This document shows, piece after piece, positions 10,858 to 22,217 of a stretch of 64,000 nt of DNA; position 1 is the first letter of the stretch; each line of letters starts with the position of its first letter. Location of the stretch: NCBI RefSeq assembly GCF_000344685.1, contig NW_006920414.1:1110677-1174676 (forward strand). Reading direction: 5' to 3'. Source of the stretch: Gloeophyllum trabeum ATCC 11539. Taxonomy: Eukaryota > Basidiomycota > Agaricomycetes > Gloeophyllales > Gloeophyllaceae. The notes beneath the pieces are model-generated. The model was not told the DNA's origin, did no database searches, and saw only the letters and a program-made list of their open reading frames with translations. A program made the position numbers and the translations under genes.

Positions 10858-13346
10858 TCATCGGCCAGCGAGCACCCGCGAGTCGCCGTCAATCACCCCG
10901 TTTGCATTCCCGCCGCCGACTATCCCAGACACCGTCCTCTGCATGTCCGTCCACTCCGACTCCCGAGGGATAGCCATGTCGCCGATATCATACACGTACA
11001 GTTTGCCATCACTCCCTCCCAGCGCGGCGCGTCTGCCATCCTTGCCGTCCCACTGTATCTTATTTATGGCCCGCCCGGATCCTACTGTAGTGGAGACCAC
11101 GGGAACCTGCAACACAAAAGTTGCCATTTCGTAAGTCAACCGGTCCAACCATGAAGCGCAGCGGCGTACCTCGGTATCCTGGTTCAGGTTCCAGAGTAAG
11201 AACTTGCCAGACCCGTCAGCAGTCCCGAACAGCGCTGGGTGGGACGGGTGCCATTTCACGTCATAGACGTAGTCGTCTGCCTCATCGAAGGAGTACACGG
11301 GCGGCACTGAATGAGCCGTCGTGGAGGGCTTGGCCAGAGACTTGGCTCGCCACAACTTGACAGTCCAGTCAACCGAACAGGTGAGGAAGAGGTCTGAGAA
11401 ATCGACAGGCCCCACGAGAGGATGGAAATGAATGCCCATGATAGGTCCGGAGTGTCCCCGGTAGATGTCATATTGGTTCAGACCAGCCTTGGCCCCTGCA
11501 CGGTCATATCGATTCGCCTGGTAGACATTTCCTTCTTCAGTCCCAACCCAGAATGTCGTGGTCTCATTGTCAGGGAAATCCAGAGTGGTGATCGCCACTT
11601 CGCCCGTCTTGCTGTGGCCCGCATGCACTAGTTCCAGTGTTTCCTAGACATCATGAATACCGTCTACCAGGGGACAACCAGGAAAACTACATTACCTGAG
11701 GCTGGGCCAGCATGTCGACGAGCCAACTGCAGACCAATCCATCTGTGCTACTGGTAATCAGGTTATGAGCATTCTGAGTACCGACCATCTGCATTGCATA
11801 AACAGGATGCGTATGACCCGCTGCCGACAAAGGTGTCTTCAGAACGGGCAGGTGTTTCGACCGTGTATCCCATAACAGGATCTGGCCTGAGTAGGTACCA
11901 CCAAATACGAGGTTCGAGTGGAAGGGGGAGAAGGTCACAGAGAGTACGTCAGACTGTAAGCGCTGCGGTCAGCACTGCGGAGGCGAACAAGTGCAAGACC
12001 GACCTGCGAGTGGAAGACGAACTCGGGCCGCTCAAGTAAGTGCAGGTTCCAAACGGCTACTATACCGTCTGGTTCATTCAATGCTGCAGGATTCTTGTTG
12101 TAAGAGGCACAACTGAGTTCCGGGTACTATCAATCGATGGAGTCAGTCTTTCTATACACACAACCACGGGACTCTATACCTTTGGTGACCAATCAACGTC
12201 CGTAATCGAACGGTTCTTGCAGTACCGTTCATCCCAGAATGCACAAACCCTCTTCACGCGTTTCCCTTCGGAGTCATCTCTTTGCGCGGTTCAGGTCAGT
12301 GATCGGGCACTCCTGACTTCACCATGCTTACCCGCCGGATTCCGCGCCGACTGTATAATCTCGTATGTAGTCGTAGTTGTCGTTGAGAGCCCGCTCGACG
12401 ATCTTTGACGACTGCTCGACGAAGTCCAAGAACTCGGGAGAGGTGAATACGCTTATTTTCTCCTCTTCCGTCAGCTCTAGCAACTCAAGGGCACATGCCC
12501 GTCAGTGAATTACGAACTACAGTCACTCGTGGCAAAAATCGCTCACCTCGGATTTCCTGCTCGATCTCCTTGTCAAGTTTCACGCTCTCCTCCTCGAGCT
12601 CCTTCTCCCTCGCTCGTTCAACTTCCAATTCTCGCTCTTTCTCCCGTAGTATCCGCTCTCGGATTTGCTCCTCGATGTCAGGACTGGGTTCCGTCTCCAC
12701 CGACATCGTCTGCACTTCCTTATTATAGATCACTCGTTCCTAAGTTCGACACTTTAATTCTACAGTATCAGTCCCACATGAGGCACGCCCACCTTCTGCG
12801 GGAGCTCGAAGAGTTCTTGCTCGACGTCAATAAGGTCGGGAATGAGCCGCGACGTCATGGTCCTATTGTCTGTGAACTACATGACAGCCCAAACACACAC
12901 AGCGTACTGACCGATCCATCACATCATCTGTGGCAGAATGAGCGAGCGTTGTGCCGATGCTCACCGGCTCAGAACCAAAGTCACTCTGTCGACTCCGCCG
13001 TCCAGAGTAACCAGAGGGGCCTGCAAGGGTAGAGCCCCCTCCGAGCGTAGGTGTTCCGGGCACAGAGGATGAGGGCGTCACGTCCCCTGCACTGTGCACG
13101 CCCCTCCCGGGCCTGCTGCCACCGAGTAACGAGTTTATGAGGTCGTCCACATCCCTGGGCGGGCCTGTGCTCGGTGATGCCTGATCAAGTCATATGGTTC
13201 AATAAGAATCTGTATAGTATCACTGGACATCCCCGTCATACCTCAGAAGCTGCATTTCTTTCCTTTTGCCTTTCGGCCCTGGCCTTGCGCAATTCTTGGA
13301 GTTTGGCTCTCTTGGCCTCAATCTCGGCCCTCCGCTTGTCTGACAT
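10858..13346 (-). CDS. cytoplasmic dynein intermediate chain
   Basis: Scaffold subunit of cytoplasmic dynein 1 that links the heavy chain to light chains and dynactin for minus-end microtubule transport. Exon 1 (13242-13346) encodes the charged single-helix start [16 protein letters not shown], the dynactin p150-binding region. It is followed by a Ser/Pro/Gly-rich linker with [12 protein letters not shown], then [11 protein letters not shown] and a long Glu/Arg coiled coil (about 12485-12733). Downstream is a WD40 propeller: [36 protein letters not shown] and G-K-F-L-L-W-N-L-N. The last exon ends at 10858 with a Gly-rich tail. About ten exons. It ends 201 bp from the start of the aminotransferase gene on the same strand. 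Confidence 0.92.
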
Positions 13347-13552
13347 GGTATCGCCGGAAGATATTCCGTGATCCGAGTTGATGTATAAGTATGCGTCCTC
13401 AGAGGTGTAAACCAAGGAATGGGTGAAATCCCGGAAGATGGAAAGGGATACGCGCCCTCAGAGCGCGACGCGTCTCCTAACAAGTGCTTCGGCGTGCTCC
13501 GATCATCTCCCTTTCAGTCACCATCTCTTTTACTGCTAAACAATCCCTAGCT

Positions 13553-14978
13553 ATGTCGCTCATCACTCCTCAGTCTCGCGAGCCAGGCAAAAAGAAGGGA
13601 AATTTTCGCAGAAACGACAACAATCGTATTTATGCAAACCCGTTGCCGCTAGTATTCTCGCCTGAAGAAAAGAATGTCTGGTCAAGTCATAAAGTCTTGG
13701 GTCTGTTTGGACTTGCAGGCTCTCGCATACAGAATCCTCATTGCGAAGGAGTATTTGATGCACATACCCGGTCGGTCTGGGTGACAAATTCGGATTACTC
13801 GACGACCTTATGGCGAAGGGGTTTCTTTGGCAAAGGTACTCTATCTCGGAGTGAGCCTAGCTGGTTAGCTCGGCAAATCAATGCAAGACAAAACGCCGAG
13901 AAGAGTATGTTTCTCATTTCCTCGACTGCCTGAGGCTTGTAGCCAATTCATGAAGATATGGTTTCTGAACAGGTCACCGCGAAACGAAGAGCAGAGCGAA
14001 AGCAATTCAAGCTCGATCGTGCGAGAGCCATAGCTCAGGCAGCGGCAGCGGCCGAAGCAGCATTTGCTGAGGGTCGCATATTGACTGTGGAAGAAACAGG
14101 CATTGTTATCCCGTCCGCTGCGACATGGAAGCCATCAAGACCCGCATCTCCTCCGCCTCCAGCCCCTGAACCATCAACCCCCACCACTCAGAAAGATCCT
14201 CCCGAGGACGAGGATATTATTCCTGAGAACATGGAGCATCTGCAGCTTACTCTTCAAGAAGCCTTCTTCCTGGCGTGGACACTAGACTGTCTTATGATTG
14301 TCGATCCCGATACGGTACATCCAACAAAAACCATTCATTACCCTGTACAAGCTCAAGCAATCGTTTAGCATGCGGCTATGTCGCTCCAACAGATATGGCA
14401 GACGTTCCAGCTGGTCCATTTCCCACTCTATTTCAGCGCCTCCCAAGAACTATCCAATCTACGCTTCGACAACCCATTCCTGATCAATTACGTTGTGTAC
14501 CATCATTACCGATCCTTAGGGTGGGTCGTCCGCAGTGGGATCAAATTCTGCGTCGACTACCTATTGTACAAGCGAGGACCCGTCTTCCATCACGCCGAGT
14601 AAGGCTAAATGTATCGGTGTCGTGTTCGCGCGTATTCTGATGATAGGTTAAGATTTGCTATAGTGGTGTGTCCCGTGTACGAGGACGAGCAAGATAGGGA
14701 AACGTGTCCATTCGATCTGCAGAATGTTGATCCATTCTCCTGGACTTGGCTCAGTACTGTCAATCGGGTCAACTCGCAGGTTCAGAAGGTACGTATAACC
14801 TGAATCAATACACCCGATGCACTCACCCATTCATTAGACCCTGGTATTGACCTATGTGACTATCCCGAGCCGCTCTAGGTGCCATTCAGTTTTGCTCGCG
14901 TCCCCCGCCTGCCTCCAGTTTTTTACAGTGCGAGAGGTTGTATTACGGCGGTTCATCCCTGCGAGAATGCGAGACTGA
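13553..14978 (+). CDS. SEN2: tRNA-splicing endonuclease catalytic subunit Sen2
   Basis: Cleaves the 5' splice site of intron-containing pre-tRNAs as part of the Sen2-Sen34-Sen15-Sen54 complex. Exons: 13553-13904, 13956-14314, 14369-14598, 14647-14788 and 14838-14978. The N-terminal region contains W-R-R-G-F-F-G-K-G-T-L-S-R-S-E-P-S-W, typical of fungal Sen2. A basic Ala-rich helix (T-A-K-R-R-A-E-R-K-Q-F-K) and a Pro-rich linker follow. The C-terminal nuclease fold has Y-x-x-Y-x-x-Y-R-S-L-G-W-V-V-R-S-G-I-K-F, then G-P-V-F-H-H-A-E (catalytic His), and a Lys before T-L-V-L-T-Y-V, giving the Tyr-His-Lys set. It ends in F-I-P-A-R-M-R-D. The start lies 206 bp from the divergent dynein intermediate chain start. 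Confidence 0.92.
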
Positions 14979-15317
14979 AGGGTAAGTGACTCATTATTTC
15001 CTGTTGACGTAGCAATGGACCATAAATACAATGATGCAGAATACCGACAATGCTAGGAAGTGCGATACAATAGCAAATATGCAGCAACACCCTCACATCC
15101 TACAGAAGTGAAACCAAAAGCAGTCAGATGAAAGAATAAGGTAAAGTCCGACAACGATGTCTATAAGCTCCCACAGGACCACCACCCACCACTCACGAAG
15201 GTGCAAGAAGGGCCTTGCCAGATCAGAGTCAGCCAGGAGCCCGGGATATGATGCATCATGTTCCACAGATATTTTGACCGAACGCTCGCAGAAGTAACGT
15301 ATCCAGAGAATATCGAC
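14979..15317. other. convergent 3' intergenic region
   Basis: Between the Sen2 stop and the Thp3-like stop, which converge. No supported gene or RNA element was seen. Confidence 0.5.
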
Positions 15318-17125
15318 CTAGATGGCACCCTTGATTCGCACCTTGACGTACTTCTCATCGTACGCTTGAGCAAGAGGGAAAGCGGCAGGTTTACAGTCGA
15401 GGACCTTTTCCAGATCGGGACTGTTGGGGTTCGTGAATATTCCACCTTTGTGTTCTATCAGGAAGTCTCGTGCTTCAGCAAGGGTATCAAACGCCAGTTC
15501 CTTTTCGATGAAGCGGAGAGGAAGTTTCATATATCTGCAGTTATCATTTTAGTATTCCGAAGTCGGAGACAAGACACGGGTGACACTCGCGACTTACGCT
15601 TTTGTCATGATCATTAGAGCTCTGATCCTCTCTCTGGCCACAAAATGATCCATTATATATGCACCCATGTTGGGGGCATTCAGATAAAGATCGAAGAACG
15701 CATGATAATTTCCGATAGAAAGCGCTCGAGAGACGTCCAGAGCATGCCTGACTGCAGGATCATTTTTCTGTTTCGAGGTTAGCTGACCTACATAGAGATT
15801 TAGATCTGGCAAAATGTGTATCTCGCTTCAGTGATAATAGGGCCAGAAAATATGGAGAATCACAGACCACTTCTATTTCGCCCGTGCAACAACATCAGAA
15901 TGCGGTAGGCAGTAAATTCCTCTACTTTGCCGGGGATACCAAGTTCGTAAAGATGTTTTAACATAGATTGACACTGGTTGTATTCAACCATGTCGCTCTT
16001 ACAATAACGAAGGTGAGCCAAGCGTAGCTGCGTGAATTCCCAATGACTCACGACTTCTAGAGCCATCCGTGCGTGAATCTCGTACACTTGCACTGTGAAC
16101 TCGTTCTTGATTCGCTGAACCTGAGGCCGAGAGCAAGACCTCGTTCACATCATTACCAGCGCTGAGCATGCAGACGTACTGTGAGATCCTGTCGCAGACT
16201 CTTAAACTGACTACAGATCCAGTTATAACTAGTCTTCTGTCGCCATCGGCTCTTGAGTTCTAATAACGTCCGTTGGAGAACGGCGTAGGGTCGTATTTGC
16301 TCAGGTTTGGGTTCCTTATAATGCTAAATAAAAGTGGAAAGGAGAGAACATATCAGATCTTACTGAAGTTAACCGAAGATAGTCCTTGAAGAGTTCCTGT
16401 GAGGTTCCTACAATAGTGAAGCGATCCCAGTTCGGGACATTCTTGCGTAAAATGTTCGTCATTAGTTCAGTCCAACAGAAGGTAATACGTCAACCCACCG
16501 GATCCGCTTCAGGCTCATCCCCATTACCAAATGGCGTTGGCGAGTGTGAAAAAATATGAGAATTCTGAGATTTTGGCGGGAATGATACATGACCCCCATT
16601 ACTGTGGTTCTTCTGACGCTCTATCTCATGTTCCCGCTGGAATCGTGCAGCTCTACGCTGTAATGCAGCCTGGTCGTTGACATCGGAAGTAGCGTTCGCA
16701 TTCCGCATCGCAGCTTTCTTGGCTTTCTTACTCGTTACACTCGAGGACATATCGCTGCGCCCACATTCAGAGAAACGCAGCAACCTGCTTCAGAGCCACT
16801 TACATCTTTCGTTTCAGATTATTGAGAGCAGGGGGAGGTTTGGGCATGAGACTGAGAGACAACACAATCTCAGCTAGCGCAATGATGGCAGGCTTGATCG
16901 TCTACCTTTGGAGTTGGACGCCTTCCCAATCTGTGGTCCAGAGCGTCTTGTTATTGAAAGCATCAGATATTACCTGTCTTAATTCTGCCTGGGCCTCAGC
17001 ACGATTCGCCTCAGTCATCTGCCCAAGACATCTCGCAACCCAGTCCCTGGGAACTGTGAGTAACTCCTCATGATTCTAGCCATATTCACGTACTTCAGCT
17101 GCGGTGGCCATGTCTCAGAAGACAT
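15318..17125 (-). CDS. Thp3/LENG8-like SAC3/GANP-domain protein
   Basis: SAC3/GANP-PCI protein related to yeast Thp3 and animal LENG8, which act in transcription elongation and mRNA processing or export surveillance. The chosen start (17125) gives [11 protein letters not shown], then after a 47-nt intron D-W-V-A-R-C-L, with [11 protein letters not shown] downstream. Next are a basic [15 protein letters not shown] block (16490-16750) and the helical SAC3 core ([19 protein letters not shown]-x-[25 protein letters not shown]). The C-terminal winged-helix-like end is K-Y-V-K-V-R-I-K-G. Roughly nine or more exons; the internal ones were not all fixed. It shares a 236-bp divergent promoter with the gene at 17362. 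Confidence 0.82.
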
Positions 17126-17361
17126 GTCGTTAATAGCACGAGCAAGAGGTAAGGCGAAGATATACGAGTCCGAGGGTACTGTAGGACGGCAGGGAGAACG
17201 ACTCGATGTGGTTGGGTCAGAGGTGGTAGTGCATATGTCACGCTCCTCGCCGCACCCGAGCGTCACAGTCACCGCCGGATCTCACGCCACAGAAACTTCG
17301 AATTCAAGTTTGTTTCAAGTTATGGCCAATGCAAGCGCCAGTCTCAAACCCCACGGAGAGG
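17126..17361. promoter_or_regulatory. bidirectional promoter region
   Basis: The Thp3-like gene (-) starts at 17125 and the polynucleotide-kinase-like gene (+) at 17362, so both must be driven from these 236 bp (or less if the upstream Met at 17329 is used). No clear TATA box was seen. Confidence 0.5.
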
Positions 17362-18543
17362 ATGGAGTTTCAGTCATTCCCTGCATCAACCACTCCCAGT
17401 GGATCTATGTTTGACAAAAGAGTAGTACTGATCTTAGTAGGCTTGATAGGGAGTGGCAAAGTGCGACTTTCTCTGCACGTCCAGTGGTTTGAGCGATTGA
17501 CCAAGTCTGACAGTCCACTTTCGCACAAGCGCTGGAGCACCACTTTCCACAGTTCCGCAGATGCAGCCAAGACGAGTTAGGTGACCGACGTCAGGTCGAG
17601 AGATTGGCGAGGCAAACTCTGAGTGAAGGCTTGAGCGTATGCATTGATCGTACCAATGTTGACGAAACGCGAGTTATGCGTCCCTTCGCTCCCAAATACA
17701 GTTACGAACTAACGGATTGACAGACAACGGTCCCACTGGATTAATATAGCTCTCGAGTTTCCGCAGACTGCTATATGGGTTCTAGTTTTCGATACCCCTT
17801 ACCAAGTCAGGGAGTCTCTTCAGCTTCGTTTGACCAGATCTTGACCAGTGTCCCCGCCAGATATGCGTAGAGCGACTACGAGAACGTATGTGTATTGTCT
17901 ACCGTCCCGTAGCAGACTATTTAATGGAACTGGTAATCTAGGCATCCACCATCCGACCATTAAGAGTCCAGAGCATGCCTTGGAAGTCCTGGCACGCTTT
18001 TCCTCTAGTTATCGGCCTCCTTTGCCTCATGAAGGACACGACCGAATTATGCATATAAATCCATCAGATCACCCCTCCTCGGACTGGACACACGCAGACG
18101 TCATCGCAGTTCTTCAGCGTTTGCATGATTCCCAGCCTGTGGTCTCCCGTTCACGGTCACAACCTCGGCCCCAGTTTCGGGGGAAAAGAGGGCCTTCTTT
18201 CAATCGAGGACGTCCCTATCGCGGATATAGCAGAGGGTATGGGTCTGGAACGCAGAGGGGCCACACTCGCTATTCTAGTAATGGGTCCAATCAAGGAGTT
18301 GGCGAGGGTCCAGGTCACAGTACTGGTCATCCCGCAGCCAGTCAACCCCCATGGAACTTCCATACCACTGTTGGTATGGCGGCTCAAGGTCTGTCAGGCA
18401 GTAGAAGTTCTAGACCAGCTGCTGAATCCTGGAGGAGAGGATCAGCAACAGTTCAAGGCGAGGAAGGCGCAGTTTTGGATTTGACACGATCGCCGGAATC
18501 AGGCACCTTCGGAGACGAAAGAACGATGCAGTCTCGAGGATGA
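17362..18543 (+). CDS. polynucleotide-kinase-like P-loop ATPase with RG-rich tail
   Basis: Exons: 17362-17460, 17514-17668, 17724-17805, 17849-17885 and 17942-18543. The spliced product has a Walker A G-L-I-G-S-G-K-S assembled across the first intron, C-S-Q-D-E-L-G, then C-I-D-R-T-N-V-D-E-T-Q-R-S-H-W-I. These are the signatures of the PNKP-type 5'-kinase (T4 Pnk/AAA_33) fold. A lid-like helix (C-V-E-R-L-R-E-R-I-x-H-P-T-I) and S-P-E-H-A-L-E-V-L-A-R-F follow. The C-terminal 120 residues hold R-G-G-like repeats (F-R-G-K-R-G, N-R-G-R-P-Y-R-G-Y-S-R-G-Y-G) suited to RNA or DNA binding. There is no phosphatase domain and no visible FHA domain. The intron after 17668 appears to use a GC donor. An upstream in-frame Met (17329) is possible. 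The substrate is unknown. Confidence 0.8.
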
Positions 18544-18938
18544 CAAACCCCCGCGGACGACGACGAGCGAGAACCGGATCTGGATCGTAGACAGATCCGT
18601 TCATGTTAGAGTAGTCTATAGTGCCGCTACTTCAACGCAGATTGAATTTTAGGTAAAGAGCCAAGGGTTGCCTTAGTACTGTACAATTCAATATACGAGC
18701 TATCATTAGTATGCGTATGATCCCTGTTTCTCCACGCTGTCAAGTTCAATCTCGTATTGTACGTGTCAGACGCAATTAGGAACTGGTAAGACAATAAGAG
18801 TTAGTTTTAGTCCTTCTGATCCTGCACTTCCACTCGAGCGGACCGTAAGCGTAGAAGCAGGCCGTATGGTATTAGGTGTCAGTTTTGCTATATCACCAGC
18901 GCAGCTACCGAATGACCTCCCACTTATCTATGACAAGA
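18544..18938. other. convergent 3' intergenic region
   Basis: Between the stop of the kinase-like gene and the stop of the TPR gene. No conserved frame seen. Confidence 0.5.
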
Positions 18939-20042
18939 TTAAGGCTTCTCGTCTGAGCCCTTGTCGTCATTTCCTTGGTGTTCGGCCGCCTGTTTCTGCG
19001 AGGCCTCGTTCATCTTTTTCCCGAGAATCTTTGCACTCACCTAAAGAATGCAGTGCTTGATAAGGACCGACATAGTCTACCAATTCAGGGTATGACGATA
19101 ACTTACGTTACGAATATGCATTGCGGCCCTTTCGACACCGAAGTCTTTGCTTCGCTTGTATTGAACAAGGGCATCTTCCAGGCGACCGCCTGAATAATAA
19201 CGAATGTCATGAATGCAAAAGACTAATATGTAGTCGGAGATACTGACAGGCTTCCAGCACAGCGGCCAGGTTGAAGGCTATCTCAGGATCCTCCGGAGCC
19301 AATGAAGCGGCTATACTAAAGAGGTCTTGAGCCACGATGGGAGACAAATGAAGAGAAAGTTACGTGCTGTAGATGATGCAGGGCTAGGTCCGGCCGCGCA
19401 ACTGGAGATATTATGTAGGCGCTCGCCAAATCTAGGACATGCAGTGAACGAAGGCGAAGTAAGAAAGGATGAAGGAACTGACTTGTGTGAGCGTCCGGAC
19501 TAGATGGCTGTAGAGCGATAGATTCTTTCCACGCTTCGATTGCTTCGTCAAATTCCTCTGAGAGAGCAGGTCAATTGCACGCCAAGGAACGAATATAGTG
19601 ACTGCATGACCGACTTAGGTGATAGCAGGTGACACCATAGTTGAAAAGCGAGCTCGCATTTTTCTTGATGCCTATGCTTCTTTTGTACAGATCCTTGGCT
19701 GCCTGGACGTCCCCTTCCTCAAGCTTTAGAGTTCCTTGCTCAAGGCATTTCAGAGCTTCTACTTCGGCGGGATCCGTCGCGGTAGAGTGAGGTGTGGTGG
19801 ATGTGGCATAACCTTATCGATAGACAATAAGAAAGATTTGAGTTCAATCTGTACATCATAAAACTCTGAGCTTGGATCGAGAGCCTACGTTTCTGCTGGA
19901 AGCTTGACTTGGATACGGACGCGTCCCGGGGCCGCTGAGATCGACGTGAAAATAAGGCTGGTACCGGAGCAGATCTAATTATCCCAGCCGAGGAGCTGCG
20001 AAAGCCGGGCTTTAAACTTGGAAGAGAGCGCAACGAGGCCAT
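18939..20042 (-). CDS. tetratricopeptide-repeat protein, probably mitochondrial
   Basis: Multi-exon gene whose first exon begins at 20042 with M-A-S-L-R-S-L-P-S-L-K-P-G-F-R-S. This stretch is rich in Arg and Ser and lacks acidic residues for over 35 positions, as in a mitochondrial presequence. Downstream exons encode TPR helices: K-L-E-E-G-D-V-Q-A-A-K-D-L-Y, S-L-F-N-Y-G-V-T-C-Y-H-L-K-E-F-D-E-A-I-E-A-W, P-E-I-A-F-N-L-A-A-V-L-E-A and G-R-L-E-D-A-L-V-Q-Y-K. The last exon is charged and ends D-E-K-P. Introns are about 50-65 nt. One boundary near 19380 is uncertain because the best in-frame solution needs a GC donor. The exact family member and role are not recognised. Its start is 203 bp from the divergent Tim23 start, so the two may be co-regulated. 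Confidence 0.72.
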
Positions 20043-20245
20043 GGTGAGGTGCAGGCTTCGCGTTCAAGCTGAACTTGGTTCAATTGTTCGTTCCAAAACG
20101 GCTAGCGTTTAGAGCTGACTAAGGTTAGGGTCTCGATCCCAGATTCTCGCGGAGTTGGAAAATTTCCTCTCTGGGAATCATTGACGTGCCTTCCAGACCA
20201 TCGTCCTCGTCATTGACCGCCGTCTGCTCGTCCTCGCCGTCGGCC

Positions 20246-21155
20246 ATGTCGTCCAGTGACTCGTCGTCGTCTTCCGCGTTCAGCTCAGCCATAGGGTCCA
20301 CGTCTTTTGCTGGCCAAGGACCCTCTGGATCAGGCGATGGTCCAACTGCCGCAGACGTTCTCCTGGGCGCATACGACCCGACACGTCTGCACCCTTTGGC
20401 TAGCGTCCAGGATTCGCTGGACTTCCTACAGCTTGATGACGATAAGCTCACTGATCTTCCTGGTGCGACAACTGCTATTCCATCTCGGGGTTGGAGTGAT
20501 GACTTGTGTTATGGAACCGGGACTTTATATCTGAGTGGTAAGTGCCTAGTACCTGCCTCTGCGCTCCTTCCGGCTTCGTGCACATGGCATGCATATGTCC
20601 CCACGTTCTGTAATGTGGGATCCCTTCGAGCCTTATCACCGACCCTCTGTTGGTCTTATTGTTTTGCTCCCCATCACATGCTGATCCATCTTTCCCTAGG
20701 TCTGACTGTTGGTGGGATATGGGGCCTGCGTGAGGGTGCAAGACGCCCACTCGCTGTATCGAATACACGACTGCGGATTAACAGCATTCTCAATGCTGTG
20801 ACGCGGAGAGGTACCTTCATCGGGAATTCCGCAGGTGTTTTAGGTCAGCATGATCATCCTTCTATGGCCGGTTCGCGTCCACTTAGCAAGTATTTTGCAG
20901 CGCTTGTGTACAATGGCTTCAATTCAACTATCGATGCCATACGAGGCAAGCACGACGCAGTAGGAAGTATGACAGCCGGCGCATTCACAGGAGCGTTATA
21001 CAAATCGACAGGCACGCATGCTACTTCACTTCTCCTTGTGTTTTTTTCTTATGGTCATTATACCATTCATAGCCGGCGTAAAACCCGCTCTCGCGGCGGC
21101 GACTTTAGTCTCTGGGCTTGCAGGTATTTGGAGTTATGTGAAGACGCGTGTTTGA
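20246..21155 (+). CDS. TIM23: mitochondrial inner-membrane translocase subunit Tim23
   Basis: Channel-forming subunit of the presequence translocase that imports matrix and inner-membrane proteins. Exons: 20246-20537, 20700-20843, 20901-21011 and 21073-21155. The N-terminal intermembrane-space half is Ser-rich, with Y-D-P-T-R-L-H-P-L and L-D-F-L-Q-L-D-D-D. The membrane half has the Tim17/22/23 family pattern: T-V-G-G-I-W-G-L-R-E-G, N-S-I-L-N-A-V-T-R-R-G-T-F-I-G-N-S-A-G-V-L, D-A-I-R-G-K-H-D and G-A-F-T-G-A-L-Y-K-S-T-A-G-V-K-P. Length (about 209 aa) is normal. The last intron must start at 21012 with GC to preserve T-A-G-V-K-P. The second exon is preceded by an unusually long 162-nt intron. Confidence 0.93.
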
Positions 21156-22217
21156 GTATCTTATTATCCTGTAATATAACACGATTGCACTTGCATTAAT
21201 GCTGTCTCCTCTCTGTTTCTGTTGGCATCATTCATGATTTCAGCCGCTTAAGTTCTTGGGATTGAATCCGCGAATCTGGAGATCCCTTATGCCGGGACAA
21301 TTACATCTAAGGACTAGTTGCCCGCGCTCGGCGTTATCCAGTTCGGCTTCTGGATCGAGGCTGAGATTCGATCATCATCAGACTCCTGTGTTCCAAGTTT
21401 CGACGTCGCCCTAACATGCTGACCTCGTTTTTCTGCAGACAAACTATATATATGTTTAATCCTAGCCCTCTAGTTCCAGGCCAGAGCAGCCTCTAGTGCG
21501 CGGAATCGCCCAGGACACACGCTGCCCAACGCAGACTGCCGCGCTATGGCATACCCCTCTGCACTTGTAACCACCGTTATCAACAGCGCGCGCTCTTCAT
21601 CCGCCACGCCAGCTATATATTGTTATGCGGACCTTGGTCCTGACGACTCCTACGGACGTGTCTGTTCTCTATCCTGGCCTACGCAGCATAATCCCTTCTG
21701 GCTCCTGCCCTCTCACAACGCTGCAGAGGCTTACGCCAAGTTACTGAAGCAAGGGTCTACCAAAAGGCATAATGTATTCGTCAGAACTACTTTGAAGAGG
21801 GCAGTGGACATACCCGCCGGACAGCCGTTACGTTACTACTGTCACCAGTCGGACTGCGAACTATACGGCAGAATTTGCGTAATAACCGTTGGTAGACAGG
21901 TCGCCGAAGTGCGTCCTATTTTCCGCTCTTTCGTCCATGCGTGGGCTGATTGTGGCACTACTTGATCTGGACAGCGGCGAACCACGAGAAGAGGACCAGG
22001 GCAACGACCGCGTCCGAAGGATCCCAGATATGATGCCTTGCACGCCGTCATCTGTATCAAATCAGTGTTGCTCTTTACAAGACGAAGTGAAGACGGACGG
22101 CATGTGGGATTCCGCCGGGTGTACTTGCGTGCGGCCCCTGATGATCGAGCTCCGGACAGTACTGGCCAGTCCACCTACCACACTCGGCTGTCAGGCGGTG
22201 CCCGGTCCTCATCTAGC
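21156..22217. other. intergenic, upstream of the velvet gene, one unassigned ORF
   Basis: About 1 kb with no recognised domain. One open frame of 139 codons (21546-21965, +) has no homologue I know; it could be an upstream exon or chance. The region more likely holds the promoter and 5' leader of the velvet-domain gene. Confidence 0.35.

Noticed and set aside
20125..20451. Acidic open frame of 108 codons on the minus strand
   Set aside because: It is antisense to exon 1 of Tim23, whose Ser-rich codons read as Asp/Glu on the other strand.
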